Source: a virus
Virus record (IMG/VR): IMGVR_UViG_3300035183_000812
Coordinates: 1-49,487 of that record
Reading direction: 5' to 3' (one strand)
Length of the DNA: 49,487 nucleotides
Within the stretch, counting starts at the first letter, position 1. Every line of letters starts with the position of its first letter. The translations under genes were made by a program, and so were the position numbers. Below are positions 1 through 8,702 of this stretch, piece after piece. Under the pieces are notes generated by a model. It searched no databases. It saw nothing but the letters and a program-made list of their open reading frames with translations, and was not told the DNA's origin.

Positions 1-127
1 GATGCACGCTGCAACGCGGCCCCGGAGCGCGGCGATCGTCCCTTCGGTTGGTGCCCGGCGCATGCAGCCGCCTGGCGATGGAGCGAGCGCCTCCGCGTGG
101 ACGAATCTGGATGCCACGAGGCGCGGA
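1..127. repeat. Left copy of 127-bp terminal direct repeat (contig circularity)
   Basis: Bases 1-127 are identical to bases 49361-49487; base 128 onward continues the sequence that breaks off at the right end. An exact overlap of this length at both contig ends is the usual signature of a circular (or circularly permuted) molecule assembled with a 127-base k-mer. A reading frame on the minus strand stays open across the join, which supports circularity. A genuine 127-bp terminal repeat in the virion cannot be excluded by sequence alone. Confidence 0.95.
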
Positions 128-705
128 ATGAACAGCGGCGCCGGCGCCACGCGATGCTGCCAGGGCACGTACTCAAGCACATATGGAGAGCGCGCGCTTC
201 GGCGCTTGAACCAGAGCGGATCTGGCGGCAGCGTCAGGCGTGGGGCAAAGGCTGGGTATTCGAGCGGAGGCAGGGAGCGGGTCGCCCTGACGAACCGCCT
301 GATGCGCGGGCGTATGGGGACGACTGGCTTGCCGGTGCTTCTGCGCACGTTCACCGGCTGCTGCACGAAGAGGTCGGCTCGAACGGTGCCAGCCCGCACG
401 TACTTGGGCGGGGTGTTCCACTCATCCCCAGCGACCTCTGGGGGCCGCGTGCGGACCACGGCGCCTGGCGGCGGCTCCGTCTGGTGCGTGCTGGAAACGA
501 CCGTCGCGCGGGTGTAGTTCCAGCTCTCGTCCGCGAGCTCCGGCGGCGCGCAAACAAACAGCCCGCCCGGGTGCGGTGGCGGGTCCAGGCGGGCTGTAGT
601 GGCGACCCGCGTGCGTGGGTTTGGGGGCGGGTCTACGGGAGGATGGTCGCGAGGCGGGAGCTGGTGAAAGAACTGCTTCCGGCTTCGCCTGTGATTCAGC
701 TGCAC
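1..705 (-). CDS. Unrecognised proline-rich virion-module protein, N-terminal part (gene crosses the contig join)
   Basis: On the minus strand the frame is open from the TAA at 718-720 down to base 1 and continues in phase at 49360 to a stop at 48599, giving about 488 residues on the circle. The first in-frame start is GTG at 705-703, two bases after the TAA of the upstream 114-residue gene, so reinitiation by translational coupling is likely; no clear Shine-Dalgarno sequence is seen. The N-terminal half is rich in proline and arginine and has no in-phase ATG, so the GTG start is inferred. Its place between the large coiled-coil gene and the head-tail connector genes suggests a virion protein. 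I do not recognise the family. Confidence 0.7.
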   Translation of the reverse strand, partial: MQLNHRRSRKQFFHQLPPRDHPPVDPPPNPRTRVATTARLDPPPHPGGLFVCAPPELADESWNYTRATVVSSTHQTEPPPGAVVRTRPPEVAGDEWNTPPKYVRAGTVRADLFVQQPVNVRRSTGKPVVPIRPRIRRFVRATRSLPPLEYPAFAPRLTLPPDPLWFKRRSARSPYVLEYVPWQHRVAPAPLFIPRLVASRFVHAEALAPSPGGCMRRAPTEGTIAALRGRVAACI

Positions 706-706
706 G

Positions 707-1051
707 TTACAAGATGATTACAAACTGGTGCTCCGCCAGCTTTTCGGCAAGGTCCTTGGCGAGCATCTTCCTGTCGCCGAGCTTCAGGCCATAGCCGATG
801 TGTTCCTTGACACAGAGCACTTGGACGACCTGAGGCTCCTCGACCGACTTGCCGTCTGGGGTGAGGTGCCTGTCCAAGGCTGCGAACGTGTTGACGAAGT
901 GGTGCAGCGAGTCGTACACCTGTCGGTCCTTCACAAGCAGTTCCACGACACGGTAAAACTGGTCTGGTGGGATGAGCAGCTTTTCCGCCAGCTCCTTGGC
1001 TGAGAGGCACGGGACGGTATCGAGGAAGCGGTACTGCATGTAGTCTGGCAT
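707..1051 (-). CDS. Hypothetical protein, 114 aa
   Basis: A short, mostly helical protein. Residues 10-45 look like two amphipathic helices containing CLSAKELAEKLLIPPDQFYR, a layout reminiscent of a small winged-helix or helix-turn-helix fold. The start at 1051 lies one base after the stop of the upstream 149-residue gene and the stop lies two bases before the GTG of the next gene, so the three are surely co-translated. The function is unknown; the context is virion structure. Confidence 0.75.
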   Translation of the reverse strand: MPDYMQYRFLDTVPCLSAKELAEKLLIPPDQFYRVVELLVKDRQVYDSLHHFVNTFAALDRHLTPDGKSVEEPQVVQVLCVKEHIGYGLKLGDRKMLAKDLAEKLAEHQFVIIL

Positions 1052-1052
1052 T

Positions 1053-1502
1053 CTACTCCTCCCCGCACACGCGCGCTACGCACTGCACGTCCGCGCTGGC
1101 CGTCACGACGATGCCCAGGCGAGTTCCGCCGCCGATCTTGATCTGGCGCCCGAATGGGGCTTGCCAGGTGTAGCCGGTCTGAGGATGCACTTCCTCTGAA
1201 ATGAGCAAGGCGGTGGTGGTGGGCTCGACGGTCGCGTTCTGCGTGCCTGCCACCTGCAAGGTCTCATCCGCGTCGGCGGGGTCCTTGGCGAGGCTCGCAA
1301 TGGAACTCATCGTGCCAGCGGTGCCCTGCCGCACGACCTGCACCAGCACCGGGCTAGCGGTGTTGCTGGTGCCCTTGAACGACACGCTGATCTCGTCGAT
1401 CAGCACACCGTGGTTGGCGGCAGCGACAAGCTGCATGATGGTTTTGGCGGATGTGCCGGTAGAGATTTCCGACGTAACTGCCTTGAAACGAACTCCAGCC
1501 AT
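1053..1502 (-). CDS. Putative small virion (decoration or fibre-like) protein, 149 aa
   Basis: The protein is rich in Thr, Ser, Ala and Val with alternating hydrophobic residues, as expected for a beta-sandwich. It ends in a strand-rich segment (TRLGIVVTASADVQCVARVCGEE is its C-terminus, quoted in part). It begins with MAGVRFKAVTSEI, typical of phage decoration, fibre or adaptor proteins, and it lies 15 bp downstream of the very large coiled-coil gene. The family is not recognised; the structural role is inferred from composition and position. Confidence 0.7.
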   Translation of the reverse strand: MAGVRFKAVTSEISTGTSAKTIMQLVAAANHGVLIDEISVSFKGTSNTASPVLVQVVRQGTAGTMSSIASLAKDPADADETLQVAGTQNATVEPTTTALLISEEVHPQTGYTWQAPFGRQIKIGGGTRLGIVVTASADVQCVARVCGEE

Positions 1503-1517
1503 TTAAGACTACTCCTA

Positions 1518-4500
1518 TTAAGGTTGACTGCTTGTAGTGGAACCCTGATTCTGTTCTTTTGTCTGTTCTTTTAGAACGGGACGAAGCCGCCTAAATAGCT
1601 GGGCAGCCGAGAGGCCAGCGCGCTCATGCGGGTCGCCCAGGAAGGTCGGAATGACCCTGACAAATGATACGTCCAGTGGGGTGTGCGGTCCTCCGATGAG
1701 CTCCTCAGTCCGCCGCGCGGCCCCATACGCGGACTCGATAGTTTTGTACCATCCTGCGCTGAGATGCCGCTGTTCGGTGCTCTGCCTCAGCGCCTCGACG
1801 ATCGACTGCAGGGTTCTCCGTGGCTTGCCGCCGCCGGGCGCTGGGTACGCGCGCCTGAGTCCAGTCCGCAGGCTTGACTTCACGCTTTCAATGATCGATC
1901 TGGCGTCGCTGCTATCACTAAGGTGCCTGGCCAGAACGGCGTGTGCGTTGCTGAGATGCTCGGCTGCTTTTTCTTTGGTCGCTTGTACTGATGCTCTGTG
2001 CATGCGTGCGATTGCTGCGTCCAGGTCTTTGTCATCAACATTCTTGAGGAAGGCATTGAGCATGTCGCGACTGTACCCAAGTTCTGTGGGCTTCAGGCGC
2101 CTCATAGCCGATGCAGTAAGGCGATGGATGATCCATTCTTGAAGATGGGGGTGCAGGTCTTCCATTATGACGTTTATGCTATTCTCGTGATCCCCATATA
2201 TGTTGCGGAGCGCGTTCCTTACCACGAACTTGGCGTCACCCAAGTGAAACTCGCTGGCGTGGCGCAGGGCCGCACGGAATGCGTAGGAGTTGGTGCCAGC
2301 CTCGCGCGTGGCGGCGTCCTGTCGCATCACTAGCCTGGTGGCATGCGTCATGATATTTTCGCGAAGTGTTTTCTGGTACTCTGTGCCAATGCGATTGATT
2401 GCGTGGAAAAACGGCGCGTGCTTCGCGATGAAGGCGCCCAGCTCCGACATTCTCGCTCTGTCGAAGAAGTCCGTCTGCGACGCCAGCGCATGTTGCCACT
2501 CCTCTATGTGTGGTGGCGGCTTATCTTGGCCTGGGAGAGGCTTGGCCTCCTCGGCGGCCTCCGCTGGCGCCAGCCCTCTGTTGCGGATCCACTGCGCGGC
2601 TTCTCGTACCGCCTTCGCGACCTTCGGGTCCGAGCGATGGGCCTTCACTCCCAGGTAGTCGTTGGCTGTGGTCACCAGCTTAGCAAGTGCTTCGCGACGC
2701 TTCCCGCCCATGTCGCCGATCCCCTGGATGCGGTGGGTCGGGAGCAGCACGTGCATGCCGATCTCATGCAAGGCGCGGGCGATGGCTCCCAGCTTGGTCC
2801 ACTGCTGAGAGTTCATCGTGTTCTCAGTCGAGATCGGATAGAGCTTGCGCAGGTACTGCTCTGTAACATCGTTGAGAGCGCGGAGAGCGGCGGCTGTGCT
2901 GTGCCATCCTTCCGGGCCAGCGGCATCCAGTATGTCGCGCAGCGCTGAGTGGCTAAAGTGCCTCTGATCGGCGTTCAGTCCCTGATAGTGTTCAAACGAT
3001 CGGCGTAGCACAGGATGGCGCTCGGGGTCGACACCACGCGGCTCTCTTGCATCCATCAGCATCCGCTCGAACTTATTTAGGTGTTCTTGGCTGATGTATG
3101 GTTCGACGGCAGCTTTCCGCGTCGCCTCGGCCTGCTCTCCTTCGCGCGAGCGAATGAACGTTTCGTATGGTGTGACATCAACGCCAGCCCGGATTATTCT
3201 ATCATGCCCGATGCCAGTGGTTTTTTTGTACTCTCCGAGGCTTTGGAAGAAGGTTGGCCGCGTAAGTTCTTCGAGCGCAATTCCTCCCAGCTCATGCAAC
3301 GCTCTCTTGTGCGGCTCAAGGCTATTCCCCAGCCTAGCCTGTTCGGCCATTCTCCGGTGTATGCCAATTGACTTCCCGGCCTTTTCCAGCAGTTCGTCGA
3401 TCGGGACGGACGGTGTGCCGAGTGGGCCAGGTTCCATTGCGATACTTTCTTTGTGAGGCGAGCTCTCTGGCAAAGCCGACAGCATGGACAACTGATCATC
3501 CGGCGTACCCTGCCTGGAGGTGGGCCTCAGCGCAGACCTGATCGGGCGGCTATGTTCCTGGGAAAGCTTCTCGTTCCTCTCGAAGGCCTTCATGCTTGCT
3601 CGGTGCTGCATGACGCTGTTTGCCCTTAGCGTGGCATCTATCCATGCCATCTCTTTCTGCCGCTCTAGCGAGGCCCTGACTTCCTGTGCGGGTATTTCCG
3701 GCAACAGGCCGGCCTCTGACGCAAGTCGCTGGCCGTGTTCCATTAGCTCTCTTTGCCGTTGGAGCGAGCGCATGCGCTTGTAAGAGGTGAGGATCTCTTC
3801 TGGGCTAGCCGCGTCGAACTCGAACAGGTGGCTCGGTAGATGCGGGGTAATCAGCTGGCGCAGGAAGTCGTGGTCAGGTGCGTTAATGGAGCCCTCAGTA
3901 TTGCTCGCAGCTGCGACCAGCCGCTCTCGGACCTCTTTGGGAACGCGATGAAATCTCTCGCTCAGAGCGCGCACTATCGCGTCGGAGCGAAGGCGACCGA
4001 ACTCCTCGGGGGTGCGAGCGTACCATCCGCGACTTTTCCCGTAGAACTCCTCCGCTATCAGGGAGCGCACTGGCTGAGTGGCCTCTCTCGCGGCACGCTC
4101 TGGCCTCGTGCGACTCTTTCGCTCAAACTCCCCCTCTATCCTGTCGCGCTCAACTTGCACGGCGGCCCTTGCAATATCGGGGATTGCGGCGCGCCCTTGC
4201 CTAAGCTCTTCTTTTAGCGACTCCAGCACACGCGCCAACGCGTCTTGTGACTCTCTGTGTAGCCCAAGTCGCCTTTCCCGAATCTCGTTGCGCAGGTCCG
4301 CGAGCGCCTGCCTCCTAGCAGCAGCGTCGCCAATCTTTTTGACCTCTTCGTACCTTCTCTTGGCCTCCTGAGCCAGTTCCTTGCGCGACTCCCGCAGAAT
4401 TGATTGTTCAATATGGCGCTCGGCAGAGTATTTCCGCCCCATCTTCTGCGTCAGCCACCTGTGCTCAGACAGCACGGTGGCTTGTTCAAACTTTGGCAGG

Positions 4501-5960
4501 CCAGCGAGTCGTTTTCCGCGCCTCTCCTCTAGTCTCGCGAGCTCTTGCTCCCGGACGCCTTGTGCAGTCTGTTCGACTTCACCCAGCCGTTGCTTGAGTT
4601 CGTCCACCGACATTGGCGCCCTCGGCGGGCGGCCGGCGCTTTCAGCCAGTCGGCGGTGTGTCTCAATTTCCGAGAGTAATTCACTGTGTGACTGCGGATC
4701 GTGTTGTCTCAGTGCTTCTAGTATGCGATTGCGCCGCTCTTCAGGTGCCAGCTGCTGGCGGATGGCGTTAAATCGTCTTTGCGCCTCCTCTTCTTCACTT
4801 TGTAGCTGATTGTAGCGATTAATCAGCTCGTTGTACTCATCTATCGTCTTCACGCGCCCAGGCTTGCGGATATTTGGCTTCCATGGGCGCGCGGCGAGGG
4901 GCCTGGTCTCGGAGGATGTTTCTGATTTCGTGGACCCCGCCTCCTCCGTCGGCACAGAGCTTCGCCGTGAAGAACCACTTGGAGGTCGTGGGTTCCTATA
5001 CTTGATGCGGTATACATCTTCTACTGGCGGCTGGGGATTTGCATGAAACGCCTGCCGCGTCGTAAGCTCTGAGGGCTCGGCAACCTCCGCTGGATTGTCG
5101 ATATGTGGCGGAGAGAAGGGTATGCGCGCGCGCCGCTGACTCCGATATGCTCGCCACGATTCCAGTGAGGCGAGTGGACTGTTTGGGTCTCTCCTGGCCG
5201 GATGCTTTGCGCCAATTAGGTCTCGCAGCGCCGAAAAGAACGCTGCCACGCCTAGCGATTGAGCGCCAGTCATCGCGAAATATCGGGCGCTGCTTTCCGG
5301 AGCGCCCAGCTCGGTGGTTAGTTCGGGCTGTTTCCCTGCTGCTTCTTGGGGGCTCAAGAACTGCGCCCGCCTCAACCGAGCGAGGTAAGCCTGCGTCATC
5401 TGTTTTGGCTGACTTGACTCCCCCTGCCCGGCTGGTGGCTGCACGCCAGGACCTTGCTGCGCTTCCGCGAGCGCTACTGGCTGCGCCGATGGCTGAGCTG
5501 CTGGTTGTGCCACTGGTTGCGGTGCGCCCGCGGCGCCAGTGGGCCCGGCCTGTGTTGGTTGACTTGTTGAACTCGGTTGCTGCCCTGTGCTGCGGGCTAG
5601 CTTTGATGCGCGGACTCCTCGCCGGCCGCCGGTGCGTTGTTGCTCTGCCGTCTTTGGCTTGCTCTGGTTGCCCTGCTGCCTTTGCGTGCTCTTTGCGCCC
5701 TCTCCTGTCGTCGAGGGCTTGGGTGCCGCGGCCTCTCCCGTCGTCTCTGGATTTCGTGCCGCGGCCTCTCCTGTCGCCGCTAGCTTGCGTGCCGCGCCCT
5801 CTGCTCCTGCCGCTTGTGGGTCTTTGGCGGCATTCCCTTTACTACCTATTAACCGTCGCTTGGCCTGGTCCGACGGTTTCCTGGTCGTGCCCTCTTGTTC
5901 CCCTCGCGAGGGCTTCTTTGGTCCGCCGCCACCTGTCTCTGGGTTCTTGCGTGCTGCCAC
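1518..5960 (-). CDS. Giant coiled-coil protein (1480 aa), candidate internal virion or tape-measure protein
   Basis: This is the largest gene of the genome. Residues 1-200 are disordered and repetitive (Pro, Gln, Ala, Gly, Lys with recurring TGEAA / NPETTGE units). Residues about 370-900 are long charged helices rich in Arg, Glu, Gln and Ala, and the C-terminal 500 residues are also helical. No clear transmembrane stretch is visible, which argues against a classical siphovirus tape measure with hydrophobic segments and fits an ejected internal protein of a podovirus equally well. It follows two other Gln/Lys-rich leftward genes. Both roles are inferences from length, coiled-coil character and position. 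Confidence 0.75.
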   Translation of the reverse strand: MAARKNPETGGGGPKKPSRGEQEGTTRKPSDQAKRRLIGSKGNAAKDPQAAGAEGAARKLAATGEAAARNPETTGEAAAPKPSTTGEGAKSTQRQQGNQSKPKTAEQQRTGGRRGVRASKLARSTGQQPSSTSQPTQAGPTGAAGAPQPVAQPAAQPSAQPVALAEAQQGPGVQPPAGQGESSQPKQMTQAYLARLRRAQFLSPQEAAGKQPELTTELGAPESSARYFAMTGAQSLGVAAFFSALRDLIGAKHPARRDPNSPLASLESWRAYRSQRRARIPFSPPHIDNPAEVAEPSELTTRQAFHANPQPPVEDVYRIKYRNPRPPSGSSRRSSVPTEEAGSTKSETSSETRPLAARPWKPNIRKPGRVKTIDEYNELINRYNQLQSEEEEAQRRFNAIRQQLAPEERRNRILEALRQHDPQSHSELLSEIETHRRLAESAGRPPRAPMSVDELKQRLGEVEQTAQGVREQELARLEERRGKRLAGLPKFEQATVLSEHRWLTQKMGRKYSAERHIEQSILRESRKELAQEAKRRYEEVKKIGDAAARRQALADLRNEIRERRLGLHRESQDALARVLESLKEELRQGRAAIPDIARAAVQVERDRIEGEFERKSRTRPERAAREATQPVRSLIAEEFYGKSRGWYARTPEEFGRLRSDAIVRALSERFHRVPKEVRERLVAAASNTEGSINAPDHDFLRQLITPHLPSHLFEFDAASPEEILTSYKRMRSLQRQRELMEHGQRLASEAGLLPEIPAQEVRASLERQKEMAWIDATLRANSVMQHRASMKAFERNEKLSQEHSRPIRSALRPTSRQGTPDDQLSMLSALPESSPHKESIAMEPGPLGTPSVPIDELLEKAGKSIGIHRRMAEQARLGNSLEPHKRALHELGGIALEELTRPTFFQSLGEYKKTTGIGHDRIIRAGVDVTPYETFIRSREGEQAEATRKAAVEPYISQEHLNKFERMLMDAREPRGVDPERHPVLRRSFEHYQGLNADQRHFSHSALRDILDAAGPEGWHSTAAALRALNDVTEQYLRKLYPISTENTMNSQQWTKLGAIARALHEIGMHVLLPTHRIQGIGDMGGKRREALAKLVTTANDYLGVKAHRSDPKVAKAVREAAQWIRNRGLAPAEAAEEAKPLPGQDKPPPHIEEWQHALASQTDFFDRARMSELGAFIAKHAPFFHAINRIGTEYQKTLRENIMTHATRLVMRQDAATREAGTNSYAFRAALRHASEFHLGDAKFVVRNALRNIYGDHENSINVIMEDLHPHLQEWIIHRLTASAMRRLKPTELGYSRDMLNAFLKNVDDKDLDAAIARMHRASVQATKEKAAEHLSNAHAVLARHLSDSSDARSIIESVKSSLRTGLRRAYPAPGGGKPRRTLQSIVEALRQSTEQRHLSAGWYKTIESAYGAARRTEELIGGPHTPLDVSFVRVIPTFLGDPHERAGLSAAQLFRRLRPVLKEQTKEQNQGSTTSSQP

Positions 5961-6011
5961 GTCTGCATCTCCTATCTGGAGTATATCAGACGGCCAATAA
6001 GCTGTGCATTT

Positions 6012-7127
6012 TCAGCCGCTCCATCGCCGTCCGCGGCGTCCCTGTCCCTGGCCTTTGGCGCCTTGCTGCGCCTGTTGCTGCTCCTGTTGTGGTGCCTGTT
6101 GTTGATTTGCTTGTGGCTGCTTTGCTTCCGCCTGCTGTGGCTTTGCTTCTTGTTGTTGAGCCGGCTTTACTTCAGCCTGCTGTTCTTGATGCTGTTCTTT
6201 CTTCTTGGATTCGGCTGCCCGTCTTTCCTTGGTCCATTCGTCGATTGCGCGATTTATCGCGGCCAGCCTTTCCTCCGGAGATGGCGCTTTCGCCCGCTCC
6301 CTCTCTCGCGCCGCCCGCTCCCTCTCTCGCGCATCCAGCTGCGCCAGCACCTGAATGGTCCTCTTCAAATCCTCCTCGTAATTCGGATCCCTATTCGGTT
6401 TCCCTTGTGGCTTCTCTTGTGGCTTCTCCTGTGTCTGCGGCTGAGGCTTCGCGCCAGCCAGCATTCTCTCTTGAATGGCGTGGTATGCGTCGAGAACCTT
6501 TTGTAGGCTGCTATGTTGCTTGGCTGCCTCAAGCATGTTTCGCATGTGCTGCTGCCACCGAATGCGCTGAACAAGTGGCATGCTGGCAATCATGCGGGCG
6601 GCGTGCGGTGCGGCGAGCGCGTACAGGCCACGCCCGGCCCTGGCCGCTGCCATGCCGAGCCACGAGATGCCTCGGACGGCGGCTCTGCCTAGCTTGAATG
6701 CCCCCCTGATGCTTTCGCCGAGGAGAGCCGCGTCCCAAGCAGTCTCCAGTGGGTTTTGCGGCTGCATGCCAGGCGGCAGCCTCATAATGGCCTTGTAGGC
6801 ACGCATGACGGGGTTCCGCCTTTTCGTGCGCGCCCCGCCTTGTGCGGCTGGCTCGGATGGCCCCAGCCGCCGAGCCCGCTGTTGCGCGGCTGGCTGCTGC
6901 TGCTGCTGCTGTTGCTGCGCCTGCTGCTGTTGTTGCCTCTGTACAGGCTGCTGCTGCGCCTGCTGCGTCGGCTGCTGCTGCTGCGGCCTCTGCTGCTGTT
7001 GCTGCTGTTGTTGCTGCCGCTGAACGTGCTGCTCTTGCTGCCGCTTTTTGTGTTCTTCCCGAAGCGTCTGCTCCAGCTCCTGCTGGGCGCGCTTCTTGGC
7101 GGAATCAAAAGCTTTGCGGCGCTTCAT
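6012..7127 (-). CDS. Glutamine-rich low-complexity protein, 371 aa
   Basis: Residues 1-90 are basic helix followed by long glutamine tracts broken by Pro, Ala, Arg and Val. Residues about 90-200 contain a more ordered Ala/Arg/Leu-rich helical segment. The C-terminal third again alternates charged helices (EKPQEKPQGKP repeats, RERERAARERER) with Gln/Ala tracts. It ends 51 bp before the start of the 1480-residue gene and shares its disordered, basic style, so the two may act together, for example as DNA-associated internal capsid proteins. No enzyme motif is seen and the family is not recognised. Confidence 0.7.
   Translation of the reverse strand: MKRRKAFDSAKKRAQQELEQTLREEHKKRQQEQHVQRQQQQQQQQQRPQQQQPTQQAQQQPVQRQQQQQAQQQQQQQQPAAQQRARRLGPSEPAAQGGARTKRRNPVMRAYKAIMRLPPGMQPQNPLETAWDAALLGESIRGAFKLGRAAVRGISWLGMAAARAGRGLYALAAPHAARMIASMPLVQRIRWQQHMRNMLEAAKQHSSLQKVLDAYHAIQERMLAGAKPQPQTQEKPQEKPQGKPNRDPNYEEDLKRTIQVLAQLDARERERAARERERAKAPSPEERLAAINRAIDEWTKERRAAESKKKEQHQEQQAEVKPAQQQEAKPQQAEAKQPQANQQQAPQQEQQQAQQGAKGQGQGRRGRRWSG
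6291..6332. repeat. Two perfect tandem 21-bp units
   Basis: Units at 6291-6311 and 6312-6332 are identical. On the minus strand they encode the repeated heptad RERERAA/RERERAK in the Gln-rich protein. Being a multiple of three, the duplication preserves the frame. Confidence 0.9.
6890..7021. repeat. CTG/TTG triplet-rich tract (polyglutamine coding on minus strand)
   Basis: Imperfect runs of ctg, ttg and cgc triplets encode glutamine blocks of up to nine residues on the minus strand. Such tracts are unusual in tailed phage genes and are expected to vary in length by slippage. Confidence 0.85.
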
Positions 7128-7165
7128 GCATGCAGCGGACGGGGCGTTAGAGGAAGGAAGGGCCC

Positions 7166-7582
7166 CTATCGATCGTGTTTACTGCGACTCTGTTCAATCA
7201 TCCGGCGCCGCATCGCGGCATGCATCGCGGTAACATCCGCTGGCGTGATTGGAGGCAGGGTTAGTGGCAGCTTTGTGATTTTGGGCTTCTTCCTTAGGCG
7301 CGGCTTTTGGGCCTTCTGCCGCTGTTGCAGCCGCTGTTGCGTCCGCTTTTGCGCCAGAAGATACGACTCGAAGAGCCTATGCCTCCGCTCATATTCCGAG
7401 GCAACCTCGGAACCGATCCTCGGCGGCGGCACCTTTGGCTTGGCCTGTGGCCTTGGCTTTGGCTTCCTGCGCTTTGGGCGGTCCTGTGCCTGCTTCTTGG
7501 GCGCGGGAGCAGACTCTGCGCTAGATGGCGTCGATCGCCGACCGAATCCGAATATGCGTGACAGGAATCCCATGCCACGCAT
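7166..7582 (-). CDS. Basic hypothetical protein, about 138 aa
   Basis: The likely start is the ATG at 7582 (MRGMGFLSRIFGFGRR) or the in-frame ATG at 7573; farther upstream the frame runs into the 3' end of the previous gene with an unlikely Cys/Arg composition. The N-terminus has a short amphipathic hydrophobic segment. The rest is extremely rich in Lys, Arg, Pro and Gln (KRRKPKPRPQAKPK) and ends in a helical region. It belongs to the same block of basic, low-complexity leftward genes, consistent with a nucleic-acid-binding or internal virion role. The family is not recognised. Confidence 0.65.
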   Translation of the reverse strand: MRGMGFLSRIFGFGRRSTPSSAESAPAPKKQAQDRPKRRKPKPRPQAKPKVPPPRIGSEVASEYERRHRLFESYLLAQKRTQQRLQQRQKAQKPRLRKKPKITKLPLTLPPITPADVTAMHAAMRRRMIEQSRSKHDR

Positions 7583-7610
7583 TAGAGCACGGGCGCCAAA
7601 AGACGGCAAA

Positions 7611-8237
7611 TTACCAGGTGATCTCCTCGGGCGGCTCCTCTCGGAACAACACCGCACGAGAAGGAATCGGCATCGGCGGCACAACCTGGCCGAGTAACGG
7701 CACCGGCACACTCTTGGCCGTCGGCACAAAGGCAAGCGGAGCGAAGATGATGCGCCTGGTAATCAGGTCCGTTGACCGCCGCAGCACGTTGCTCACCAGC
7801 AGGGTGATGACCAGATCGGCGACGTTGATCTGGACCATTCCACCGCCGGCCTGCGCGTAGAAGTCGATCTTCGCCTGGCGCCAGTCGTTCGAGGTCCGCT
7901 CCTGGTCCCAGAAGTGAAACGACGTCATGCTAGCAGACGTGACAAGAACGGACTTCCACGGGCCCGTATACGTGTCAATCCGGATGCGCGTGTAGAGGTT
8001 GAGCGTCGCAGTGCCTGACTGCTTGGCTGCGTAGATGGTCCAGTACGGCGTGGCAGTCGCTTCATACGGGTCAAGACTGTTGAACGCGGTAATCTGGGCA
8101 GTCTGAGAAGCTCCTGACGCAGTAAACAGCACGTACGCAAACGTGAGCCCATCATTGTCGACCACGTTGGCAAGGTTCGTCCAGGCCGGACCACTCCCAG
8201 ACTGAGTCGCACTCGTGCCACGCGACCAGGATGACAT
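7611..8237 (-). CDS. Putative virion protein, 208 aa, first gene of the leftward arm
   Basis: The protein begins MSSWSRGTSATQSGSGPAW and is rich in Ser, Thr, Ala and aromatic residues in alternating patterns, as in beta-rich fibre or capsid accessory proteins. The C-terminal 60 residues are hydrophobic with a proline-rich tail (PVPLLGQVVPPMPIPSR). It is the promoter-proximal gene of the leftward arm; the long inverted repeat at 8252-8318 lies only about 15 bp upstream of its start codon, in its leader. No strong Shine-Dalgarno sequence is visible. The family is not recognised. Confidence 0.7.
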   Translation of the reverse strand: MSSWSRGTSATQSGSGPAWTNLANVVDNDGLTFAYVLFTASGASQTAQITAFNSLDPYEATATPYWTIYAAKQSGTATLNLYTRIRIDTYTGPWKSVLVTSASMTSFHFWDQERTSNDWRQAKIDFYAQAGGGMVQINVADLVITLLVSNVLRRSTDLITRRIIFAPLAFVPTAKSVPVPLLGQVVPPMPIPSRAVLFREEPPEEITW

Positions 8238-8251
8238 GTAACACCGCAGTA

Positions 8252-8318
8252 GAGATACCTAAGACTAGCTTACTAGAGAATACTACGTATTCTCTAAGTA
8301 AGCTAGTCTAGGTATCTC
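8252..8318. repeat. Near-perfect 31-bp inverted repeat (AT-rich hairpin/cruciform)
   Basis: Left arm 8253-8283 and right arm 8287-8317 pair along their whole length except for one extra A and one missing T, with the loop TAC. The arms contain agactagcttac and gagaatac. It is markedly AT-rich against a GC-rich background and lies 15 bp upstream of the leftward arm's first start codon, so it could be an operator, a leader hairpin or part of an origin. Confidence 0.85.
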
Positions 8319-8530
8319 CAAAACACGGTTGATTCCAGGCACTTTGGGCAAAATAGGCAAAGCCAAGGGCCGGCATGCCCAGAAAGGCCTAAAAACGGCC
8401 TTTTAAGACCTGCTTGAAATCGAAGGCTATCACCATACCCCTCGGCAAAAAAAGTGGCGGAAAAGGCCAAAAGTCGGCCTTTAAAGGGCATCCGCCAGAC
8501 AAGGGATGAAACCTGGGGAAAGCCAGGGCT

Positions 8531-8702
8531 AAATCCGGGGCCCCATAGACCAAAAGCAGGGGGCCCCATATGCCCAAATCCGGGGCCCCACAGGGAAGAC
8601 CAGGAAAAGACCCCCGCACCCCAAATCCGGGGCCCCAAGGCAGTCGGCGAGCGTGAACGTACCCCGCAGCGAAGAGTAACCTGCAATATTCTCAGGGGCC
8701 CC
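8531..8702. repeat. Iteron-like array of GGGGCCCC palindromes
   Basis: GGGGCCCC occurs at 8537, 8560, 8582, 8629 and 8695. Three copies sit in the identical 15-mer aaatccggggcccca (8531-8545, 8576-8590, 8623-8637), spaced 45 and 47 bp apart. The regular spacing of the larger unit looks like binding sites for a dimeric protein. Confidence 0.8.

Noticed and set aside
5105-6697. 530-residue plus-strand open frame rich in Leu/Pro/Ala
   Set aside because: It is antisense to the 1480- and 371-residue genes; its composition is the expected shadow of Gln/Arg-rich GC-rich coding DNA.
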